NCBI GenBank assembly: GCA_964408025.1
Contig: CAYOXX010000033.1
Span: forward strand, 1 to 28,250
DNA from: CAYOXX01 sp964408025
GTDB lineage: Bacteria > Acidobacteriota > DATKUA01
DNA: 28,250 nucleotides
Direction: 5' to 3'
A model generated the notes under the pieces. The model saw only the letters and a program-made list of their open reading frames with translations, ran no database searches and was not told the DNA's origin. Each line of letters opens with the position of its first letter. Positions within the stretch are counted from its first letter, which is position 1. Below are positions 23,321-28,250 of the stretch, piece after piece. Made by a program: the position numbers and the translations under genes.

Positions 23321-23569
23321 CCCGCATATCGCACGAGGTTTGGCCGGCATTTGGGTTAAGTGATTGATATGTTGATGTTTCCAGCGCCTTTCCACAATAC
23401 TGTGAGATGACAGTTTGCTACCGGCGAGCCGATTATCCCGAAGGTTGCGGCGGCGGTGGTTTTGGATCCGTAGGCGTGGCTGCGCCACGTCGAGGGGCCA
23501 AAATCGGCCATAACAAAAAGATTCGGGGAAATAGGCCGCCGGACGGCTGAATCTTGTGCGATATGCGGG
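23321..23569. mobile_element. 249-bp MITE-like element with 14-bp perfect inverted ends and TTAG duplication
   Basis: The left end CCCGCATATCGCAC (23321-23334) is an exact inverted copy of the right end GTGCGATATGCGGG (23556-23569), and weaker matching continues about 12 bases inward. TTAG lies directly outside both ends (23317-23320 and 23570-23573), a 4-bp target duplication. The interior carries no ORF but has a small hairpin, CGTGGC-TGC-GCCACG at 23475-23489. No transposase in the window has matching ends, so its parent element is elsewhere or lost. Confidence 0.75.
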
Positions 23570-23615
23570 TTAGAGTCGGTCGTTTCTCCCCGGCCTCGGG
23601 GAAGGGGAATCGCGG

Positions 23616-24338
23616 ATGGAGCTGGGGATCGCCGTCGCGCTGATCGTCGCCGTCGCTTTCTTCTTTCAGCGGATCACCGGCTTCGGCTCCGCCGTCGTCG
23701 CCACGCCGCTGCTGGTCCTGATCTGGACTCCGCACGAGGCGATCGCCCTGATGCTCATCTTCCAGGCGGCGTTCGGCCTCTGGCTGGTCAGGGGGGTCTG
23801 GCGCCGGCTACTCGACGTGGAGCTGCGTCCCTTCCTGATCGTCTTCCTGCCGGCGGTGGTCGTCGGCGCCTACATGCTGCCCGGCCTCTCCGCCGGGCTC
23901 GTGCGCCGCTGCCTGGCTGGTGTCTGCGTGCTGGTGCTGCTGCAGTGGCTGCTGATCCCGGAGTCGCGCTTCTCGCGGCGCTGGAGGCCGGTGGCGGGCG
24001 CGGTCAGCGGCCTGCTGAGCGGCCTGGTGCAGGGGGCCTTCGGCATGGGCGGGCCATTCTTCCTCGCCTACTACCGCGGCGTCGAGAGCCGCCCCGGGCG
24101 CATCCGCGATTCCACCATCGCCGTCTTCCTCGTCTCCAACCTACTGCGCCCGCCAGTGGCGCTGGCCACGGCGCAGTTCAGCGGGCCGGTGCTGAGTGCC
24201 GCACTGTATGCGATCGTCCCGTTCGTCGCCGCGATGGTCCTGGGCGCCAGGCTCGCGGATCGGATCGACGTCAGGATCTACCGCTACCTCGTCGTCATCA
24301 TCCTGGCCGTCGCCGCCGTCCAGCTCGCTCTCGGCTAA
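23616..24338 (+). CDS. TSUP (TauE/SafE) family membrane permease
   Basis: This 240-residue integral membrane protein has about eight hydrophobic segments arranged as two related halves, each opening with the family's glycine-rich motif: FFFQRITGFGSAVVATPLLV (about residues 14-33) and LSGLVQGAFGMGGPFFLAYY (about 133-152). TSUP proteins carry sulfite, sulfoacetate, taurine-derived or other small anions, often as exporters. No sulfur gene is adjacent, so the substrate is open. The ATG at 23616 follows GGGGAAGGGG. It starts 46 bases beyond the MITE-like element, which may have separated it from its earlier promoter, and ends 19 bases from the convergent SDR gene. Confidence 0.85.
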   Translation: MELGIAVALIVAVAFFFQRITGFGSAVVATPLLVLIWTPHEAIALMLIFQAAFGLWLVRGVWRRLLDVELRPFLIVFLPAVVVGAYMLPGLSAGLVRRCLAGVCVLVLLQWLLIPESRFSRRWRPVAGAVSGLLSGLVQGAFGMGGPFFLAYYRGVESRPGRIRDSTIAVFLVSNLLRPPVALATAQFSGPVLSAALYAIVPFVAAMVLGARLADRIDVRIYRYLVVIILAVAAVQLALG

Positions 24339-24357
24339 CCCCCTCCTCGCTTTCAGT

Positions 24358-25116
24358 TCAGATCATCAGGTCTCCGCCGTTGATGTCGATCGATGCGCCG
24401 GTGAGATAGGAAGACTCGTCGGAGGCCAGGAACAGGACCAGGTCTGCGACCTCTTCCGGCGCTCCGAGGCGCGGGATGGGAAATGAATCCGCGTATTGTC
24501 GGGTGCGCTCCGGGCTGATGGTGTCGCGCACCATCTCGGTGTCAATCAGGCCGGGGCAGACGGCGTTGACGGTAATGCCGAAGGGTGCCGCTTCCTTGGC
24601 GATGGCGCGGGTCAGGCCGAGCATCCCCGCCTTGGCCGCCGTGTAGTGGCACCCGCCCAGGGTGCTTACGCTTCGGCCTGCCGAGGACGAGACGTTCACG
24701 ATCCTGCCCCAGCGCTGCCTCTTCATGACGGGGATCGCCTCGCGTGAGCAGAGGAAGCAGCTTTTCATGCAGACGTCGATCACAAGATCGTATTCTTCAG
24801 ACGTTATCTGTTCAATCTGCGTCGCGCGCAAGACCCCGGCGTTGTTGACGAGAATGTGGAGGCCGCCGAATTCCTCCGTCGTCTGGGCGACCATCTTCAC
24901 GACAAACGATTCATCGGTTACGCTACCGATGCAGGCGGTTGCTCGGCCGCCGTCCGTGCGGATTTGCTCCGCGGTGCCCTGCGCGAGAGTTTCATCGATG
25001 TCGTTAACAGCCACCGCTGCTCCCTGCCGGCCGCAAAGTTGCGCAATCGCGGCGCCTATTCCACGGCCGGCGCCGGTGATTAGGGCAACTCTGCCCTCCA
25101 GTTTGTTGCCGCTCAT
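24358..25116 (-). CDS. Short-chain dehydrogenase/reductase (FabG-like SDR)
   Basis: This 252-residue classical SDR has LITGAGRGIGAAIAQ as the NAD(P) loop (about 13-27), NNAG in the centre (about 90), and the catalytic Ser-Tyr-Lys set in VSSSAGRSVSTLGG followed by YTAAKAG. The C-terminal VCPGLIDTEM and the final LTGASIDINGG are typical of the 3-oxoacyl-reductase/glucose-dehydrogenase-like group. It reduces a carbonyl or oxidises an alcohol with NAD(P); the substrate is not evident. An AGGAGG site seven bases before ATG 25116 makes the start secure. The tail of another open frame ends just upstream (25119), and modC ends 343 bases upstream, so it is not clearly part of the molybdate operon. Confidence 0.9.
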   Translation of the reverse strand: MSGNKLEGRVALITGAGRGIGAAIAQLCGRQGAAVAVNDIDETLAQGTAEQIRTDGGRATACIGSVTDESFVVKMVAQTTEEFGGLHILVNNAGVLRATQIEQITSEEYDLVIDVCMKSCFLCSREAIPVMKRQRWGRIVNVSSSAGRSVSTLGGCHYTAAKAGMLGLTRAIAKEAAPFGITVNAVCPGLIDTEMVRDTISPERTRQYADSFPIPRLGAPEEVADLVLFLASDESSYLTGASIDINGGDLMI

Positions 25117-25118
25117 GA

Positions 25119-25292
25119 CTACACCCTCCTAGTCTTCCCGAACATTGGAGCACCGAAAACATCGAGAATCAAATCCCGTATGAGCTGCAAACCACCCGTA
25201 AACTCCTTGAAGAGATAGGCGATATCCCCGTTGTCATAGCGCTGCTGATTTCGCACAAAGTGATTATCGGTGAGCGGGGGATGTGGTGAGAT
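25119..25292 (-). pseudogene. Possible 3' remnant of an unidentified gene
   Basis: A minus frame of 57 codons lies between an in-frame TAG and a stop at 25119, three bases from the SDR start. From about codon 12 it reads like protein: RNQQRYDNGDIAYLFKEF, then TGGLQLIRDLILDVFGAPMF. There is no ATG with a ribosome site; the only candidate is an unsupported GTG at 25256. It may be the C-terminus of a lost gene that once preceded the SDR in an operon. I do not recognise the family. Confidence 0.35.
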
Positions 25293-25331
25293 CTATAACG
25301 TTTATCGAGAGTTTCTTCCGCTTTGCCACGC

Positions 25332-25366
25332 CTGAGATCGCCGCGGTTGCTACGCAACCTCGCGAT
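25332..25366. repeat. REP-like intergenic hairpin
   Basis: GGTTGC (25345-25350), TAC and GCAACC (25354-25359) form a perfect hairpin. The flanking ATCGC and GCGAT extend it after a small internal loop. The wording GAGATCGC, hairpin, CTCGCGATGAC resembles repeats dispersed in many bacterial genomes. It lies in the 343-base gap between modC and the SDR gene, which otherwise holds only the possible remnant at 25119-25292. Confidence 0.6.
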
Positions 25367-25459
25367 GACAACTCACTGTCGCCGCGAGGATGTCCGCCCC
25401 CCTGGGCGCGACTTGGCGGGGTGGATTATCCCATGTGGGCTGACTGAGTTGGCGGGGCC

Positions 25460-26539
25460 TTATTTCAGTTCCGGCTCCGATGAGAAGGCGTTGGACTTGA
25501 TCAGAACCCAGACGTCGGCGTTGGGGGCCAGCTCGAGCTCGCGGGCGGCCTCGGGCGTGAGCTCGACCAGAAGCTCGCAGCCGACGTCGACGTGGGCCAG
25601 CAACAGGTCGCCGACGTCAGCGAGGCGCAGGATCATGCCCCTGAGGATGTTCCGGGCGCTGATACGGGACGGTTTCTCGCGCGCCAGGATGATGTCGTTG
25701 GCGCGGACCGAGAGGCTGAGCAGAGTCCCTTCGGCCTCCTCCATGGGCGGCACCTTGAAGCGGGCGCGTCCGATCTGGGTCTCGCTGTACCCCCGCTCCG
25801 GCATGTTGGCCAGGACGGTTGCCTGGACGACGTTGCTGACGCCCTCGCGGCCGAAGGCGCCATAGACCGGCGGCAGGTCGATGATCTCCAGGTAGGGTCC
25901 GCAGGCGAGTACGCGCCCGCGGTGCAGGACGAGGATTGTAGAGGCGATGCGGGTCGCCTCGCGCTGGTCGTGGCTGACGTAGAGTGCCGGGATGCCGAAG
26001 TGGGAGAGGGCACGCTGGAGGTAGGGGAGGATCCTGCTCTTGAGGGCAACGTCGATCGAGGCCAGCGGCTCGTCGAAGAGCAGCAGCAGCGGCGAGGCCA
26101 GCAGCGCCCGGCCGAGCGCGGCGCGCTGGCTCTCGCCGCCTGAGAGAGTGGCGGGGAAACGGTCCAGCAGGTGCCCGATCTCCAGGACCTCGGTTACCTC
26201 GTCGAGCTCGATTGTCCGCGGGCGGCCGCGCACGCGGCGGTAGCCGTAGAGCAGGTTCTCCCGCATGGTCCGGTGCGGGAACAGAAGCCCGTCCTGCGGC
26301 ACCAGGCCCAGGCCGCGGCGCTCCGGCGGCAGGTTTACTCCCGCGTCGCTGTCGAAGAGTACCCGGCCGTCGAGTGCGATCCTGCCCGTTTCCGGTCGCA
26401 CCAGGCCGGCGACAGCGCGCAGGAGCGTGCTCTTGCCGCCGCCCGAGGGGCCGAAGATGGCCACCGCCTTGGCGCGCAGCTCGACGTCGACCTCGAGCGT
26501 GAAGTCGGCGAGACGCTTGCGGATGGATATCTCGATCAC
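25460..26539 (-). CDS. modC: Molybdate ABC transporter ATP-binding protein
   Basis: This 359-residue ATPase powers molybdate (or tungstate) import. The Walker A motif FGPSGGGKSTLLRAVAGL is near residue 30, the signature LSGGESQRAALGRAL near 133, Walker B LLLLFDEPLASID follows, and the switch histidine lies in YVSHD. The C-terminal part (about 290-355) is a Mop/TOBE oxyanion-binding domain beginning ISARNILRG and ending WVLIKSNAF, as in ModC. It starts with GTG at 26539, and the modB stop TGA overlaps that start (GTGA), so translation is coupled. The gene order modA-modB-modC on the minus strand is the classical operon. Sulfate transport is unlikely given the partner proteins. Confidence 0.93.
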   Translation of the reverse strand: MIEISIRKRLADFTLEVDVELRAKAVAIFGPSGGGKSTLLRAVAGLVRPETGRIALDGRVLFDSDAGVNLPPERRGLGLVPQDGLLFPHRTMRENLLYGYRRVRGRPRTIELDEVTEVLEIGHLLDRFPATLSGGESQRAALGRALLASPLLLLFDEPLASIDVALKSRILPYLQRALSHFGIPALYVSHDQREATRIASTILVLHRGRVLACGPYLEIIDLPPVYGAFGREGVSNVVQATVLANMPERGYSETQIGRARFKVPPMEEAEGTLLSLSVRANDIILAREKPSRISARNILRGMILRLADVGDLLLAHVDVGCELLVELTPEAARELELAPNADVWVLIKSNAFSSEPELK

Positions 26540-27216
26540 CGGCCACTACGCCTCCGCCGCGTCAGGATACCGGAGACCAGTAGCGCGCCGACGGACAGTG
26601 CCACCGAGACCAGCAGCAAGGCCAGCGCCCGCCCCTCGCCGCCCGGGGAGTTGATGGCCGTGTAGATGGCCAGTGGGATCGTCTGGGTCCGCCCGGGGAT
26701 GTTACCGGCCAGGACGATGGTGCCGCCGAACTCGCCGAGGCTGCGTGCGAAGCCGAGCATCGCCCCCGCCGCTACCCCCGGAAGAGCCAAGGGGAGTGTG
26801 ACGGAGCGGAAGGTGTCCCAGCGGCCGGCGCCGAGCGAGCGGGAGGCCCCCTCGAGCCTGCGGTCGATTGACTCGAAGGCAATCTGGATGGCGCGCACCA
26901 TGAGCGGGAAGGCGAGAACGCCTGAGGCCACCGCCGCGCCGACCCAGGTGAAGGCGATGTCGACGCCGAGCGATTCGTGGAGCCAGCGCCCCACGGGTCC
27001 GCCGCGTCCAAGCAACAGCAGCAGCAGGTATCCGGTAGCCAGAGGCGGCATCACCAGCGGGGCGGTGACGACGACCTCCAGCGCCATCCGACCCGGCAGC
27101 CTCGGCCGTGCCAGCAGCCAGGCGACAGCGATGGCCGGGGGCAGGCCCGCCGCCGTGGCCACCAGGGCAACCTGGAGCGACAGTAGAATGGGGGTCCATT
27201 CCGCGGCAGACAGCAT
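26536..27216 (-). CDS. modB: Molybdate ABC transporter permease
   Basis: This 226-residue inner-membrane permease has five or six hydrophobic helices. The start MLSAAEWTPILLSLQVALVA is typical of ModB, and the conserved EAA-type coupling loop is in GASRSLGAGRWDTFRSVTLP (about 143-162), which contacts ModC. FARSLGEFGGTIVLAGNIPG and TQTIPLAIY follow, both family landmarks. It begins three bases after the modA stop and overlaps modC by four bases, so the three are one transcriptional unit. A broken duplicate of its first codons lies at 28124-28173. Confidence 0.93.
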   Translation of the reverse strand: MLSAAEWTPILLSLQVALVATAAGLPPAIAVAWLLARPRLPGRMALEVVVTAPLVMPPLATGYLLLLLLGRGGPVGRWLHESLGVDIAFTWVGAAVASGVLAFPLMVRAIQIAFESIDRRLEGASRSLGAGRWDTFRSVTLPLALPGVAAGAMLGFARSLGEFGGTIVLAGNIPGRTQTIPLAIYTAINSPGGEGRALALLLVSVALSVGALLVSGILTRRRRSGR

Positions 27217-27219
27217 CGG

Positions 27220-27996
27220 CTAGTGATCTCCAGGGGGCTCGAAGCCGAAGCGGCGCAGCACGCGCTGCCCCCGCGGTCCCCGCAGGAAATCGAGGAAGCG
27301 GTTCGCCGTCGCGGGATCGGCCGTGCCGATCGCGGCTGCCTGGAAGGAGATCGGCGGCTGCAGGGCGGGCGGGACTTCGAGGGCTACGGCTACACCGGAG
27401 ACGACCCATGCGTCGGTCTGGTAGACGATGCCGGCATCCGCTTCGCCACGCTCGACATAAGCAGTCGCGGCGCGTGCATCGAGGGCAGGTAGGATCTTAT
27501 CCGCGATCCGATCCCATACACCGGCCGCCCTGAGGGCCTCGGAGGCGTACATGCCGACCGGAGCGTGGGAAGGATCGGCTATCGCGATTCGCTCGACGGA
27601 GGGCGAGGTGAGGTCGCTCAGCGAGGTGAAGGAGATTTCCGCGCCGGCGGGGACGATGAGCACCAGCTTATTGCTCGCCATCTGCGAACGGGTTCCCGGT
27701 GCCAGGCGGCCTGCCTGCTGTACCTCGTCCATCCAGTAGGGATTGGCGGAGATGAAGACGTCGGCGGGCGCACCGGCTATGATCTGCTGGGCGAGAATGC
27801 CGGAGCTCGCCAGGTTGAGGGAGATGACAACACCCGCCTCGGACCGATACCGTTGCGCGATCTCCTCCATCGCATCCGACAGGGTGACCGCTGCGTAGAC
27901 CCGCAACTCGGTCGGAGGGTCCGCGTCGCGCCCGTCGCAACCTGTCAGAAGGAGTGCGGTGAGCACTGCGACCAGGGCGTGAGCGGAAGCTCGCAT
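27220..27996 (-). CDS. modA: Molybdate-binding lipoprotein
   Basis: This 258-residue solute-binding protein of the molybdate importer starts at ATG 27996 behind AAAGG; an in-frame start 24 bases upstream is less likely. MRASAHALVAVLTALLLTGC ends in a lipobox, so Cys20 should be lipidated and the protein anchored outside the membrane. The mature part has family landmarks: VYAAVTLSDAMEEIAQRY, NLASSGILAQQIIAGAPADV, FISANPYWMDEV and the later ADAGIVYQTDAW. Serines in the first two segments usually contact the oxyanion. The last codons are repeated exactly at the right window edge, where a second modA ends. Confidence 0.93.
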   Translation of the reverse strand: MRASAHALVAVLTALLLTGCDGRDADPPTELRVYAAVTLSDAMEEIAQRYRSEAGVVISLNLASSGILAQQIIAGAPADVFISANPYWMDEVQQAGRLAPGTRSQMASNKLVLIVPAGAEISFTSLSDLTSPSVERIAIADPSHAPVGMYASEALRAAGVWDRIADKILPALDARAATAYVERGEADAGIVYQTDAWVVSGVAVALEVPPALQPPISFQAAAIGTADPATANRFLDFLRGPRGQRVLRRFGFEPPGDH

Positions 27997-28123
27997 GTGC
28001 AGCCTTTCCGGTTGAACCACGGCGGGTGCATCGTGCCAAAGGGTGGGGGTGGTGTCAACGCTGCCTGCCGCGTCGGTCAGTTAGTTCTCCGTTCTCGGGT
28101 GCGAGAGCCCGAGGACGTTGATG

Positions 28124-28173
28124 GTGACCTATAGCGACAGCGAGATCGGAGCCCACTCCTCGGCTTAGAGCAC
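28124..28173 (-). pseudogene. Dead 5' remnant of a duplicated modB
   Basis: In the position that modB occupies after modA, the sequence reads V-L-stop-A-E-E-W-A-P-I-S-L-S-L-stop, against MLSAAEWTPILLSLQ in the intact gene. Stops replace Ser3 (28165-28167) and Gln15 (28129-28131), and similarity fades after about 17 codons. It follows the second modA by three bases, as in the intact operon. Confidence 0.75.
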
Positions 28174-28176
28174 CGG

Positions 28177-28250
28177 CTAGTGATCTCCCGGGGGTTCGAA
28201 GCCGAAGCGGCGCAGCACGCGCTGCCCCCGCGGTCCCCGCAGGAAATCGA
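28177..28250 (-). CDS. modA: Second modA copy, 3' end only (partial at window edge)
   Basis: The last 23 codons and stop are present and encode FLRGPRGQRVLRRFGFEPPG then DH, the same peptide as the end of the intact modA, with only a few base changes. The remainder lies beyond the window. Near-identity implies a recent duplication or gene conversion. Whether the rest of the gene is intact cannot be seen. Confidence 0.8.
   Translation of the reverse strand, partial: DFLRGPRGQRVLRRFGFEPPGDH

Overview
The window comes from a high-GC, probably uncultured bacterium. A secreted tricorn-type protease, an M64 peptidase, a TPR/retropepsin-like export and a serine/threonine kinase start of the Acidobacteriota/FCB style suggest an environmental lineage of that kind, but nothing here fixes the phylum. 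Most genes are GC-rich with strong Shine-Dalgarno sites. The stretch from about 7.0 to 15.4 kb is different: GC drops and fluctuates, genes are sparse, and pseudogenes and repeats accumulate. Its right edge is the 3' end of a tRNA-Asn gene, so it looks like an eroded genomic island.

Left part (1-7044). A truncated exported TPR/aspartic-protease-like protein and a small membrane protein lie on the minus strand. Divergent from them is a regulated catabolic-looking cassette: an Lrp/AsnC regulator with a clear sigma70-type promoter, a PLP gamma-lyase/synthase of the Cys/Met family, an ACT-less homoserine dehydrogenase and an NAD(P)-dependent aldehyde dehydrogenase. Read together they suggest release of homoserine from a gamma-substituted amino acid (canavanine is one candidate), oxidation to aspartate semialdehyde and then to aspartate. 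Paired palindromes lie before the last gene. A small unknown ORF follows.

Island (about 7.05-15.4 kb). An AT-rich class I aminotransferase is followed by a chimeric scar (kinase start joined to a transposase end), a DinB protein, a membrane-anchored flavodoxin/ferredoxin fusion (EFR1-like) and a DUF6064-like membrane protein. Then comes an oxidative-stress cluster on the minus strand: a PerR-like regulator with an in-frame TAG, an intact catalase, and a ferritin-like gene that has lost its start codon, gained stops and is truncated. The cluster keeps a textbook promoter with an overlapping 7-4-7 operator. It is flanked by two copies of a ~134-bp structured repeat, and several repeat copies carry a near-copy of the last 19 nt of the adjacent tRNA-Asn.

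Right part (15.6-28.25 kb). Minus strand: a Zn-type CDF transporter with an exported methyltransferase, then the tricorn-like protease with a strong terminator. Plus strand: a zinc-dependent phospholipase C/S1-P1-like protein, an exported M64 metallopeptidase and a TSUP permease. A 249-bp MITE-like element with perfect 14-bp inverted ends and a TTAG duplication sits directly behind the M64 stop codon. Minus strand again: an SDR oxidoreductase and a molybdate ABC operon (modABC). A second modA begins at the window edge, preceded by a dead modB start, showing a tandem modAB duplication with one modB lost.
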